Positions 11,591 to 25,900 of a stretch of DNA of 64,000 bases are shown piece after piece. The stretch's first letter is position 1, and each line of letters opens with the position of its first letter. Position numbers and translations under genes: made by a program. Source of the DNA: Malania oleifera (lineage: Eukaryota; Streptophyta; Magnoliopsida; Santalales; Ximeniaceae); NCBI RefSeq assembly GCF_029873635.1, contig NC_080420.1:55265457-55329456 (forward strand). Reading direction: 5' to 3'. The notes under the pieces were generated by a model. That model worked only from the letters and a program-made list of their open reading frames with translations, had not been told where the DNA came from and searched no databases.

Positions 11591-13188
11591 CATGGTAATA
11601 CTCAACCTAACTTATCCATAACTTTGTTACCATCTTTGTTTAAGATCCCATAATCCCCCGTTTCGCAAAAACCCCTAAAAATCCCATTTTTATTTAGTTC
11701 CTTCGTCGCCAGTCAACTGCACACCTTCAAAACTTGAAATTTCTCACTATTTATACACAAAGTGCTTGTCTACTATGGGATATGTTTCATGGCATGTAAC
11801 TTGACTATCTTATGAAAGAACCACCTAAAACTGAATTTGAATTAGATTATATACCTTTCTAAAATCCTTGTACCGCATGATAAAGCATGATTCATTTTGT
11901 TTATGTTTGGTTCACTAAATTCTCATTTTAAAGTGTTTCTCATGTATGTGATTAAGAGTTGAAACCCGTAAGACTAAATCACCCATCCCCATCCTACATC
12001 ATTTCTGACATTCTCCTTCTTACAAGATTATCTAATAAGTTCATATTTAAAATAATCGAAAAAAGTCTCTAACATCATTTGTCAAAATCAACACACTTAT
12101 TACTTGCCTTTTTGCAATATGTGAATTAGCATATATCAAGTTTTCATTTATGCTAGCTATTTAACTCTTATTCCATTGTATGTTCTTTTGCTTTATCCTT
12201 CAATCCATTTTCAACATGGCAAATTTTTAAAAGTTAATGAAATCATTTTCATTTTATTTAAAATAGGACAAGCATTCCGTTTATAAGCAAAACAAACATT
12301 CTAGTTCAATATTTGGTATGAATAGAAATAAAAATTTATGTGACAAAAATATAATATGATAAAGATCAATATCATTCCATTTCATAAGTATACTGAACAA
12401 ATCATGATTGCTATGAGTATATATGTTGACTTTTAATGTATACTTACGAATAGATTATGATTATAAAAAATTTTAATTTATTGAAATTAATTAGGATTTG
12501 TTGAGTTGTTAAAATTAATCTTACTTTTTAAAATTTTATGAAAAATTACATGCAAAAGACTTTACTTTTTAGTTTCTAACATTCACATAAGAAACTTGAA
12601 AAATATTTTTTTTTATTTTCCAAGTTTTTTGTGTATATTACAAAGTTAAAAAAATAAAGTGACATTTTATAATTAAAAAAATAGAAACTGAAAAAACATA
12701 TGCAACAACTGAATTGGTCAATCTAATATTTGCTTAATGTTTGGGAATTAATCTTGCATTCATTTTTGTATTTTGTCGACATTGGATTCTAGCAGGGGTG
12801 CAATGAAGGGAATGGCGGCGATTCCTAAACAAGAAAAGATTGAGGAAAATGAGTAAAATAGATAAAATTCATGGAAGTCAGTAAAGAAGTCGGGCATAGA
12901 TAGGAGGACTGCAGTTGAGACAAACTCTTTTAAATTAGAAAAAGGAAATCACTTCTATTACTTAACTTGAGTGAGAAATAGTCAAATGTCTAATATTCAA
13001 TTAATGCCATTGTTTGTATCTAATAAGTTATTAATAAAAATATCTTTTGCATGAAAATATAAATGCATTAATAATTAAAATCTATTATTAATAATTTTTA
13101 ACTAAATTTACTTTTCTATGAAAACAAATGAAAACTCGTGCACGCTGTGGGTTTGTACCACTATTAAAATCTTAAAATTTTATTACGT
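11591..13188. other. No recognisable gene
   Basis: AT-rich sequence between the Gypsy remnant and a TRIM-like element. I see no coding resemblance, long ORF or clear repeat boundary. Confidence 0.4.
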
Positions 13189-13597
13189 ATTCTTACATCA
13201 AATGTGTACTAGAAAGATATTGGACTTACAAGAATGGTTTGGACTTCAATTATATAAGACACCTTTTATAGGGCAAACTCATAAGGCTAGTGGGTCAAAG
13301 TAGATAATACACCAGAGTTGGGCCCAAGACCATTACATTTGGTGCTAGAGCTACCCTAAGGGTACCATCATGTGGGTGAATCTTACAAAGAGGTGTAAGT
13401 CACTCTGACGAAAGCGTCAGAGATCAGATAGGAGAACTTGTCATGATGTCACATTAAATGTATATTAGGAAGATCTTGGGCACATAAGGATGGTTTGGGT
13501 TTCAATTATGTGAAGCACCTTTTACAGAACAAAATATGTGAGACTAGTAGATCAAAATGGACAATATCTCACTAGTATTGGGCCTAAAGACATTACA
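13189..13597 (+). mobile_element. TRIM-like miniature LTR retrotransposon
   Basis: Two direct repeats of about 150 bp (13189-13337 and 13444-13597) share blocks such as GGATGGTTTGG, CACCTTTTA-AG and GGGCC-AAG-CATTACA. They flank a 106-bp middle with no coding. The first repeat is followed by TTTGGTGCTAGAGCT, a mutated tRNA-Met primer-binding site (TGGTATCAGAGC), as expected if the repeats are LTRs. The size and layout fit terminal-repeat retrotransposons in miniature. No target duplication is evident. Confidence 0.55.
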
Positions 13598-13667
13598 ATG
13601 CGTACATGCACCACTCACTCACACTCACTTGTATTATTTATGTCTAGTTTGGAATTTGAAAAAATAT

Positions 13668-13690
13668 GAAAAAAAAAAAAAAAAAAAAAG
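13668..13690. repeat. Poly(A) tract
   Basis: About 23 adenines starting after AAAAATATG; a simple low-complexity tract that opens a false Lys-rich frame. Confidence 0.9.
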
Positions 13691-13829
13691 GAAAATATGG
13701 AGAAAAAAAAATTATGTTTGGTTATCAAGAAAAGTACATAAACATTCAAATTTTTTTTTATTGTAATTATTTCAAATCAAATTTGTATTCATAATTCTAT
13801 TTGATATAAAAGGAAAATATAAGAACAAA

Positions 13830-14100
13830 AGACATTAACCTCCCTCGAAGTTTAACAAAAAGACAATAAACTCCCTGAGGTTTCAAGAATTTCAAGGACC
13901 ACACCTGAGGTTTCAAAAATTTCAGACCTCCCCCGAGGTTTGCAAAAAAGGCACAAACTTTCCCTTGTATTTTGTAAAAAAGATAAATTTTCTAAGGGGA
14001 GACCTGTATCTTTTTGACAAATATCAATGAAGGTCGGTAGTATTTTTGAAACCTCAGAAAAGGTCTCTATACTTTTGTCAAACCTCAGGGAAGGAGAATA
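13830..14100. mobile_element. Foldback MITE-like element
   Basis: The left part reads ACCTCCCTCGAAGTTTAACAA and CTCCCTGAGGTTTCAA; the right part, reverse complemented, reads TCCTTCCCTGAGGTTTGACAA and TCTGAGGTTTCAAAAATA. The two arms are thus imperfect inverted repeats carrying the CCTGAGGTTT word several times. It lies about 460 bp past the caleosin stop codon, so it may be close to that gene's 3' end. Superfamily and target duplication are unclear. Confidence 0.55.
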
Positions 14101-14556
14101 TCTTTTGCCAAAATATAATAAAAATGAATTTTGTTCTAATTTTTTTTCATTCCTTTTTGTTTCTCCAACAAAATTCTTGATCCAAATGAGCCTTCATCAA
14201 TTTTTTCGTATCTAATCACATCAAATTTATGCTCATTTTTCAAACATCCTTCCATAAAATCCAAAATAAGAAGACAAAAAATGCTGTCCCCAAATAATTG
14301 TAACAGCCAAAACAAAGCACTATAAAGATAACATGCCATTCTTAAATGGCTTATATCATTTAAACAATTTCATTAAACACTTGTATAATCTCTACACGTA
14401 TGCATGCCAATTTAAATTTATAATTCAAGATCATCTAACCAGCCAAGCTAGAAGCAGCACTACTACATCAAAATAAATAAAGTTTCTTTCATTCAATCAA
14501 ATTCATTTGGGGATATATAAAATATCTAAATTAAAAAGAAGTTTTCTTTTCTTTTT

Positions 14557-14707
14557 CTATGCTTTCTTCTGACCCGATTGTCTCTCCTTTTGCATTTTCT
14601 CAAACAAGCTTCCATCATAAACTGCTCTTACGGTGTCTTTCTGTAGAAGACCATCCTTGTCCTTGCAGAGGGAATACAAGGTCCTCCATTCTGTCCACGC
14701 AGCAAAC
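14557..14707 (-). CDS. Caleosin exon 6 with stop
   Basis: Acceptor GGGATAG. Encodes [31 protein letters not shown] and a basic tail ending QKKA, then TAG at 14559-14557. DGSLFE is the typical caleosin C-terminal signature. Confidence 0.95.
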
Positions 14708-16576
14708 CTATCCCACCAATCCCAAACATTTCCAGCGTTTAAATAATTTTTTTATGAAAATATCAACGTTAATTTATATTAAAAATAATTATAATATAAA
14801 AAGATCTCATATAAAGGGAGAAAGCAAGGATGGAAGATTCATTTTTTTCCTCATTTTCTTTTGCTTTTCTTTTTTTGAGTAAAATCCCTAAATCGAATAA
14901 GGTCTTAGTTAATTGCATATGTTCAAAATAACTTAAGGGCCTTGCGAAAACAAATATTTACAAATTAAAATATTCAACTCTTTTTTCGGTATTATAACAT
15001 TTGTACAGATAATTATAAAACCCTAAAAAGGTTTTCCACTTGTGGGATATAGTTTTGTTTTCTATTCAAATTTTTAATAAATATAAAATTGCTACTTTGT
15101 TTTTCAATTTTCTAAATTTCAATAAGAAGGTCCAAATACATCTTTTCATTTTTGTCTAGATATTAATTTCTTATGTAATTTTTGGAAACTAGAAAGGAAA
15201 AAAGGTGTGTTAATTCTGTAATTATTTGGAAATCTAGAAGAGAATAATAAAAAATATTTTAGGCATCTAAACAAATCGATCCTTTGTTTTCTATCTATGT
15301 AATACAAATCTTGAAAAATAAAATAAAATAAAAATTGGTGTTATTATAATTCTTTAAAAAACTAAGAGTGAAATATAAGATACTATTTTTCACAATTAAA
15401 TGAGCATGAATATTGCTAATACTCACCATCCCTTATAGTCCTTGGGGACCCTGTTGGCCTTTAGCATTGCCATTAGTTCTTCTGATGTCAATGCAGTGGG
15501 CTTTGTACGTGCATGTTTCTTGAAAATCTCTTCAAATGCTAAAGGAACAAACCTAAAATCAAAAATTAAAATCCACTTAATAAAAGTAGAAAAGGAAAGT
15601 GGAGGGAAACAATTTTTTGACCAAATGGAAGGAGAAGGTACAACGATGAGTAAAAAGCCTGTCAAGAGATTGCAAGTTTAGATCATACCCTAACCAATGT
15701 TAAATATTTCATCCTTAATGGACTGGCAGTGTGATGTTCTTAAACCCATATTTAAATGAATGTCAAATGCTCCAAAGTATTTATTTTAAGCATAGTGTGA
15801 TTGGTGAATGTGGCTGCAAATATTGGGTCAAATATAGTTGCACCTCCTCTAGTTGCATGGTCTTTTAGTAAGTACAGGCCTTGTGTACAAGCAACCATGA
15901 TGGGAAGAACTTGCATTATGTTGAAGTGGTATAGTGAGGCTGCCCCTCAAACTATGCAGAGATATCTAAGAAAATCAAGAGATGGCAATAGATTCTCCAG
16001 TGCAAGATGTGCATTTTAAACTTGTTTATGCAAATTTCTTACAGTCATACTTGTGGTTTGACATGGAAGGATTTCGATTTTGATATATTGCCATAAAATT
16101 TGTGATTCCTGAAATTCCAACCTTCTAAGTAATTAGTCTATTAAAGAAATACCTTCCTTCTGCATCATAGACTCCAGAGTCACTTCCATGTTTGGCTCTG
16201 TGGATGTTCTTTACCTCAATTGGGAAGAGCAACGACGGGAACTTGCCCTATGCAACCCAAATACGCAATACCACATGTTAGGTTAGCTTATCATGATTGT
16301 GTTCATAAGTAATTAATTGTGTTTTACACCATTATGACATCATTAAAATATCTCTATAAAAATAATAGTTGAATAGTGAAGGTAATGCTAATAAAAAAAT
16401 AAATATTATATATCCACAAGTAATCCATTATTGTCATAAATCCTTGCACAACGTTTTAGTTTTGCTCAAGGCTAGGTAAGGGAGTATATTGGGAGTAGAT
16501 TATGTTTCAGTCCACAATAATGAAGAATAATACAAAAGAAAACAAGATAAGGTAAGAAGAACAAAAGAACATATAA

Positions 16577-16645
<69 letters not shown>

Positions 16646-16851
16646 AATAACTAGGTTTGGGAACTGCATTGAGAGAAAAAAAAAAAGCTATTGCTGGGAG
16701 CAAAGGGAAGAAGAATGAGTCCTGAAAAAGGGCAGGAGCTAGAGACATATATTGCCACAATAAATGTAAAATATAAACTTGATAGGATTTTTTGATTTGG
16801 GAAAAGTATAAGATAATAATAAAAATTGTGTGTGTGTGTGTGTGTGTGTGT

Positions 16852-16904
<53 letters not shown>

Positions 16905-19900
16905 AATATTTTGTAATGATATTTAGTTCTACTTGAATTGTTTTACCATTGATCGACTTAAAATACCTTCAAATGTAGTGATCGTATAGATTGATCTTTA
17001 TAAACATCCTTTTAGTACAATATTCTATCATTCTCTTGAGGCTTATGTTGCTTGCTCAATCCATAATATACTTTTAGATAGTCATTGATTGATTATGTTA
17101 ATTTTAGTATCTCTATTTCGATGATACATACTGGGACATTTTTTCAAGACTTATACTTCCATTCTTCCATATTCCCAAGAACCAATCCATCTTGGTTGAA
17201 CACATTTCAGCCAAATATTTTTCGTTTCTAACTACCCCACATATCATCATTTGACTTCTCATAAAAAACAAAATATATAAAGTATAAATACAACAAGAAA
17301 CTAGTGATGTAGCTTTGTACACATGATGTACAAATCTTGGCTAGTGATAAACAACCTTTTTAATTTCAAAGAAATAAGTTTTGCAGCCTCATAAGCATTG
17401 TATAAGATTGTTTCTTCATATGCTTAAGTGTTGTGATATGTGGCTCATATACTATATGGGATGCATCTACAAGGAGATAACATAGTAGAAAATCTAAGTG
17501 TTGAGGAGTAGCAGGGAAATCGTTGACGGATTGACTCTGACCATCGACGATTTGGCACCCAATTTCAGACAATTTTCATTCTGTCTGAAACCATCAATGG
17601 TTTGGGCCAATTCGTCGATAGTTTGGATCAGGAACCCAGCACAGGTTTTTAAATTTTAAAAGAGGGACGTTAAGTTGGTTGGGGTTTGGAGAGAAAGCCT
17701 CTGAGGACTTTATATATACATTGTTCTTGATGTATTTGTAATGTAGTAAGTGTTGTAAGTCTCTTTGACACCAGATAGTAAGAATTCATTGTCGATTGCT
17801 CCCGTGGATATAGACATTACCAAACCATGTAATTCTTTGTGTTGTTTCTATTGCTTTTATACATACTATGTGGTTGTGTTCTGTAATTATTCTTTCAATG
17901 ATTGTTTTATTTGATTGATTTAATATTTCATTGTGCAAATACAATATATACAACAAATTGGTATCAGAGCATTGTTGTAATGGGTTTGGGTACTTCATCT
18001 GTGAAATTTGGCGCTGTCAAGTTTGATGAAACCAGGAATTTCGGTTTGTGGTAGAGAAGGGTAAAGGATTTACTTGTGCAATAAGGGATGGTGAAGGCTT
18101 TGTATTGTGTTCAACTGGAAGGCATATATGAGGTATATTGGAAGGAATTGGAGGCAAATCTTGTGGCTACTATCAGATTGCGTTTGGCCGATGACATGTT
18201 GTATCACGTTATGGAAGAGGATTCTCCTGCGATTGTTTGGTAAAAGCTTAAAATTCGGTACACGTCTATGTCTCTTACGAATAAACTCTTTCTTAAGCAA
18301 AGGTTATATTGGCTTAAGATGATGAAAGGTTTGGATTTGAACCAACACATCAACGCATTCAATCAAATCATAAGTGATTTAATGCAAATTGATGTAAAAT
18401 TTGAGGAAGGTGACAAGGCATTGATGCTACTGAATTCCCTTCCAGCGTCTCACACGTATGAGAACTTAGTTATGACTCTTACATGGGGTAAAGAAACTCG
18501 GAATTCGGAAGAGGTAACAAGTGCATTGCGAGGCTTTCATCAAAGAAAGAAAGTCAACGACAAAATTTCACATGATGAAGGGCTTGTGGTGAAAGGTAAC
18601 CATGAACGTGGGAGAGAAAAATTCAAAAATGGATCGAATTGAAATAAGTCTCGATCTCAATCCAAGAAGAAAAGGATATCTGGTGTTTTAAGCGCGATAA
18701 AAAAGGGCACATAAAACTTGAGTGTCCGAAATGAAAGAAAGGGAATGCTGAAAAGCAAGAAGGCACTTCAAAACCATCAAATGTAATTGAAGAAGGAAAT
18801 TCATAATACAGTGATGGTGACATACTTTCAATTTCGTCGGGGTCGAATCGCCTCACGAACTCTTGGATCCTAGACTCGGCATGTTCTTATCACATGACTC
18901 TAAATAAGGAGTGGCTCAACACTTATAGGTTGGTTAATTCAGGTTCAGTCCTTATGGACAATGATGTTTCATGTAAAATCATTGGAATAGGAAATGTACG
19001 AATTAAAATGTTTGATGGTTTTGTAAGAACCCTACGTGATGTAAAACACATTCCGGACCTACGGAAGAATTTAATTTCATTAGGCACTTTGAACTGTAAT
19101 GGATTCGATTACAAGTCTGAAAGTGGAGTCATGAAGGTGTGTAAAGGCGCTCTAACGATGATGAAAGGAAAAAAGTTAGATGGAGACATTTATACATTGT
19201 TGGGCACTACAATTGTAGGTGGAGCTGCAGCCGTAGATTCTGAATTTGATTACACTGTTTTGTGACATATGCGTATAGGGCATATGGGTGAGCATGACAT
19301 GAAAAAACTTCATAAGAGGAACTCTTGAAGGGTATGAAAACAAGTAAGCTAAACTTCTGTAAGTTTTGTGTTCTTGGGAAGCAGAATAGGGTGCAATTCA
19401 AACAGTTATACACAATATAGAAGGTACTCTTGATTACATACATTCTGATGTTTGAAGACCAATGAGAGTAGCATCATGGGGAGGACATGTGTATTTTGTG
19501 ATTTTTATTGACAACTACTCATAGAAGGTCTGGGTGTACTTCATATGGCACAAGTTTGATACATTTTGCCAAGTTTAAATTGTGGAAAGCTAAAGTGGAA
19601 AACCAGACAGGGAGAAGAATTAAATGCCTTAGGTCAGATAATGGAACTGAGTACAGTGATTTGAGGTTCATGGAGTTTTTTGCGCAGAAGGGCTTTAGGA
19701 GACATTTCACTGTTCGTTGAACACCACAAAAAAATGGTGTAGCTAAAAGGATGAAACAAACTCTGGTTAAGAGAGCTCGATATCTTAGGCTGAATATAGG
19801 GCTAGTGAAGAACTTCTGGGTCAAGGCAATTATTATAGCTTGTTTCTTAGTAAACCGATCACCAAAAGCATCACTAGATGGGAAAGTGGCAGAGGATGTA

Positions 19901-22900
19901 TGGACAAGTAATTCGATAGACTACTCCGACTTGAGGGTATTTGGATATCCAGCCTATGTACATATATCAAGTAAAGAGAGAGACACTACACTTTTCTAGG
20001 GTATTAGAAAAGTGTGAAGGAGTTCAAGTGGGATCCAATGGCAAACAAGGTGGTGATCAATAGAGATGTAGTTTTCAATGAGAAAGATTTGGTGAAGCAT
20101 ACTCAACAAGATGATGAAGGAAATAGGAGCCAAAAAACTGGAACAGAGATGAGCATGTTGTGTGGAGGTGGAGTTATAAACTCAGGGCAATGATCTTGGT
20201 CCCTCAGTTGCAGGGGGTTCTAGCTTGGGAAACCAAAAAGCTACAAATGTTCCTATACAGAGATCCAGACGCAATATTAGACCACCGCCTATGTATGGAT
20301 TTTATGATCTGGTATCCTATGTTTTCATTACCAACTACAAGGATCCAATTACTTTTCAAGAGGCAGTGCATAGCCAGGAGAAAAGTAGGTGGATGGGTGC
20401 TATGATTGAGGAAATGGAGTCACTGCATAAGAATCAGTCTTGGGATTTGGTGAAGCTTCCAGATAGGAAGAGGGTGATAGGCAGCAAATGGGTGTATGGG
20501 AAGAAGGGAAGCAATTTTAGAAAAGGAATGAGATAAATTCAAGGCACGGTTAGTGGCAAAGGGGTACTCACAGAAGAAGGGAGTAGATTATGATGAAATC
20601 TTCTCACCTGTGGTCTGACACACTTCCATCAGGGTAGTGTTGGGATTAGTAGCTCATTATGACTTACATTTGGAAAAAATGGACGTGAAGACAACATTTC
20701 TCCATGGTGACTTGGAGGAGCAGATCTATATGGTACAGTCAGAGGGATTCAGTCAACCCGGGTAAGAGCACTCAGTTTGCAAATTGAAGAAATCTCTTTA
20801 TGGGCTGAAACGGTCTCCGAGGCAATGGTACAAATAGTTTGACTCCTATATGATTCGAATAGGCTAAATAATGTGAGAGTATAATTGCTACGTGTATGTG
20901 AAAGATCTTGATGATGGTTCTCTCAATTTCTTTTTTATGTATGTTGATGACATGCTAATTGCTGCAAAGGACATAACTAAGGCAAATTAGTTGAAGATTT
21001 TGTTGCATAAAGAGTTTGACATAAAGGATCTTGGTGCAGCCAAGAAAATAATTGGGATGGAGATTCGCCAAGATAAAACTACAGGGAGGTTGTGGTTATC
21101 TCAGAGCGGTTATATGGAGAAGGTGTTGGAAAGGTTTAGCATTGCTGATGCAAAACTGATATGTACACCTTTAGTGAATCACTTTAAATTATCTACCGCT
21201 GAATGCCCAAGGATGGATGATGAAATTTGAGACATGTCAGAGGTCCCTTATGCTAATATTGTGGGGAGTTTAATGTATGACATGATGTGTACAAGACCAG
21301 ACTTGGCAAATACAATAAGTGTGGTGAGTAAGTTTCTTTATAATCCAGGTAGACAGTATTAGGAAGTCGTTAAATGGATTTTGAAAAACTTATGGGGTAC
21401 TTCTAATTATAACATCATGTTCAACAAGCAACAGAGTAGTCCATCAGTTGTGGATTTGTTGATGCTGATTATGCAAAGGATATGGATAATAGAATATCTA
21501 CAACAGGTTATGTATTCACCATTGTGGGAGGACCTATTTGTTGGATGTCCATAGTACAATCCCTAGTGGCATTATCTACAACTAAGTCTAAATACATGGC
21601 AGTCGCCAAAGCTGCAAAAGAAGCATTATGACTTATTGGTTTAGTCAAGGAGCTGGGTATACAGTAAGGTGGAGTTGTGTTGCATTGTGACAGCTAGAGT
21701 GTCATCTATTTGGTGAAGAATCAAGTGTATCATACTAGAACCGAACATATAGATGTAAGGTTCCACAAGATCTGGGAGTTGATTTCTTCAAGTGAACTTA
21801 TACTTGAGAAAGTTCATACATCTGAGAACGCAGCGGACATCTTGACAAAGTCGGTTACTATTAAAAAGTTCAAGCATTGCTTGGACTTACTTCATGTCTC
21901 TAGTTTCTAGAAGGCAGACGGTCCCAACATAATTTCCCAAGGTCAAGATGGAGTAGCAGACTATGTTTTTTATTCTCCTAAAGGGCGTACACTCACCAAG
22001 GTGGAGATTGTTGTGATATGTGGCTCATATACTAAATGTGATGCACGTACAAGGAAAGAACATAGTGAAAAATCTAAGTGCTAAGGGGCAATAGAGAAAT
22101 CGTTGACTGATTGACTCTAACCATCGACGTTTTGGCACCCAATTTTAGACACTTTCCATTCTATCTGAAATCGTCGATGGTTTGGCTCGGGAACCCAGTG
22201 CAGATTTTTGAATTTTGAAAGAGGGACATTAAGTTGGTTCTAGTTTAGAGGGAAAGCCTCCGCAAACTTTATATATATTGTTGGCCTAACATGACTTACT
22301 AATCTTATTTTGATGATAACAAATAAAAGATTATTTAACATGTTTTTTTGTGAGTAAAAATACTTCAGGAAATAGGTGTTTCAAGCTCAAGTTCAGGTAT
22401 AAGCAAAGCTCATTGCAAGACTTCATGTGAAAGAAATATGAAAGCTCAAAGAATATGAGAGCATGAATACCAAAGAGGAATTGATGAAAGCTTAGAGATT
22501 TGAAGCTCAAAGACAAAAATGACTCAACAAATAACAAGCATGAAGCCTCCAAAGCTTAGAATGTGTTTGAAGTCTTAAGAGATTCTTTATGTAAGTACTT
22601 CATTCAAATGATTATTTGATTGGGTTTGAAGTTCAAAGTGTATCTCTTTATTCCTATTGTTATAGGCCCTTTTATGGTCATAAGAGGACAATGCAAAATC
22701 TGTGCAAGTATGCTCATTAATAGAAATATCCAGTCACAAAGCCACTGCTAACTATCTTTAGAATAGTAAGTTTTTAGTGGGAATTTACAACCCTAACTAC
22801 TAAATTAAAAATTTAGCCTAGCTTAGTCAATTCAATCATATATGGGTTAAGGTCAATGAGTGGTTATCTGAAATGCAATTATTTGTTTGCATCACCACAA

Positions 22901-25900
22901 TGCACTTCTTAATTGAGTTACTTATGATTTAGTGGCACAGTTCAAGTTAAAAGCACCACACATTGTTGCTTAGGCAACAATACTATTTGAAGGATGCTGT
23001 GAAAGCTTCGGCTTTAAATACGTGTGAAGGTCCTTCAAAACCTTCTTCTAAGACATATTCTACATGGTTTCTAGCTATGAAGAGCATAGCAAAGAAAAAT
23101 GCAAAAATAATATTTAAAAAAATTAAAAAAATAAAAAATAAAAACCTTTAAGGAAATAGAACAACCCAAATCAACCAAGACTAGCTTTACCAAGCTACCA
23201 TATATCCACCAAATAACCATCTAGGCTAGTTGCCAACTTGAAGCACAACTCTTTGGACATAAGTAAATTGATCAAATTCCATCTTGGCTTTTTCAATCAA
23301 CCTACACAACATCATACAACTCATGTTTTTAATAGAAGATACCTTCAAAGGCTAGGAAAAACACACCCTTCCATGTGCTAGCAAAACTTCTTAGAATAAT
23401 TAAACTTGCCTTAGCCTCATAGAAGTGGATCTTAACCCTTCAAGATAACTAAATTCTAAAATATTTTTTCTTTGTTCATGATTGTTTATGATATCACATA
23501 GAAAACTGAAACATGTTAATCAAATTTATGGACTATCATCCTATTAAGGATTAAAGCCTAGAAATATTGAACAATGCGTTGTCACCATCCTAAGTAAACA
23601 ACCTTCTAATCTCGAACACAAACCTTTTTGTTATTTGATGAATCTTTTAACTTTTCTATACACTAATAGATTGTGTTTTTCTATATAAACCAGATCAAAT
23701 GACCTAGGAGAAACACCCAAGTCAATCAAGGGTGTGGCACAACTTATGAAATGGAACTGCTAAAATGGTAATGGGGGATCCACCCACTTAGAGAACCATG
23801 GAAGTAGCTAAAAAAAACATACAACCTTCAACAATATGCCACATTAGTAAAACCCACAATATCTTAGGTAAGGTAATCAAGCTTGCTCAGTCTGTAAAAC
23901 TCCTCTAGTCAAGGAAAGTGTGAAAAAAAATATGTTCTAGACATGATGAGAGAGTCCGATCCTAAGTTTGTGTTAAATTTTTTTTTTCTATTTGGAAAGT
24001 TAGTCCTTTCTAGGTTCTAAGGCTTGTGTTGGCTTCTACTTTTCTACTTAACAACTCAAGTTGTTTAACTCCACCTTTATACTAGGTGCTTAAGGTTTTA
24101 GTGAAATACAAGGCCTAAGAATCTTTCTTCCCCACAAGTTTTAGTCATTTTTATATTCTCTTAAAAATCAATTTCTTGGACCTAGGTCATGGTAGAAGCA
24201 ATATTCACTTAGGGTATTTAGTGACCGAAATATTTTTTGCTTTGTAACCATGATTTTCATTCAAATATGACCTATGTTGTAATTTTATTTTTAGTATACT
24301 AGCTTACATCTCAATAAGCACTTCACCTTCCTAGTACTATAGTCCTAAGTGTGCATGTTCCTTCGCCCTAGGCCAATTTAAATTGTTGTACTAGTAGGCA
24401 ACTCTTACCAACCTGAGTTTGAAAACCCCACTAAGACATTCACCCGTACTTGGGACAAGGATCCTTACCAACCTACATTCGGGCATTATTCTTCTTGATA
24501 AATTTTAGCTACAACTCACTCATTACCTTTTGAATATCGTTCCTAAAGATTATACAATTGCTAGTGATATGAGTCTAAGAGTTGTTCCACGCGTAGTACT
24601 TCTTTCCTTGTAAATCTAAGCCCTCTAAGAGCACTCAAATTGGAAAATTACTGTTGGACAACGTCCACCATCACCTTCCCCTTCATGTCCTTTCCTAGTC
24701 ATGGTTGCGCTTGTGTTTGCCCTGGACTAGGCTTTCTTATGGCTTGTTGGACTTAACAAGGACTTTTTCTTCCCTATGGAAGCCAAAGTCTCTTGAATTA
24801 TCGCCAACTCTGATTGGAAATGGCCAAGAAGATCTTCCAAAGTAGTCTAGGAAAGCAAAGAAGTTGCCACATTTCTGTCTCAACCTCATTTTTTTATAGT
24901 ACCACTTTCTTGGGTAAGAAAATAGTAAAAATCTCATACATGAACAGCTAACATTCATTAAGAGTCTCTCATTACAAAGTTCTCTGGAACAATTAAAAGG
25001 TCATATTCCAAGATTTGCCATTATCCTTTAGATGGCATCTTGAAATAGTCTTCAAACACTGGATAATTGTCCAATGGAGAAGTCTTCAATCTATCAACTA
25101 GGAGAGAATCAAAATGCAAAGACCATTTTTCTGGAGTCGAGATTTCACAGACCAAGTTTACTGCAAGGTTCTTCTTGCAAAACAATTTAAACTTCCCCAA
25201 GTTAAAGAAAGAATATCAACATAGAAAGGACAGTTTGCTACCCAAAACAAACTCATCCTAGTTGCCATTGTGTACCACATTTAGAATGCTAGGAATACAA
25301 AAAAAAAAAATTTGATAATTGTAGCAATACTAATATAGCAAACTCCATAATGAATGAATTTCTTTTAAATTCACGCAAATCCAAACTTAAACCCCAAAAT
25401 CCATATTCTCGCATACTATCTTCTATAAATTTTTAGAAAATTGACAAAACAAGCTACCCATTTTGTAATTATTTTGAAATCTACAAACAATAATGAAAAA
25501 CGTTTTGCACAATTAAACAAACTCTTGATTTCTACCTTGTTTTTTAATACAAATCCTCCAAAACTAATAATAAGCTGAAATTTGTATAATTCTTTAGAAA
25601 ATTGGGGATAAAAAATTCCCACAACTAACCTTGTCTTATTTGATTGTTGAGAAAATAACAAAATAATAAATTATTTTATTTTCTCTCAACTCTTACTCAT
25701 ATTTGAAATTTTTTTTATTCTCAATAATGCTTTACATTAAAACAAAACAAAATAACAAACAATTTTCTTGTCTTATTATGTTTTTTTTCCTCCCACAAAA
25801 TTTTTTATAATACAAATTAAGGGAAGTTGGTGAGCCTAGCCATTTGCCATGATGCCAAAGCTCAATGGTGCAAATGATTGCGTAATACATTTTGCCCTTT

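Larger units (their letters stand above)
17429..22278 (+). mobile_element. Ty1/Copia element of the Tork type, copy 1 (3' LTR truncated)
   Basis: 5' LTR 17429-17955, primer-binding site, decayed gag-pol 17980-21910, polypurine GGTGGAGAT, then a 3' LTR from 22009 cut off at 22278 where another LTR begins. The gene order (gag, protease, integrase, RT, RNase H) is Copia. The C-terminal [20 protein letters not shown] resembles Tork/TNT1-type polyproteins. It lies in antisense orientation in caleosin intron 3. Many stops show it is old. No target duplication can be checked because the right end is missing. Confidence 0.85.

Noticed and set aside
16472-16760. Minus-strand ORFs rich in His-Thr and Ser-Leu repeats.
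   Set aside because: They are translations of the GT/GA microsatellite.
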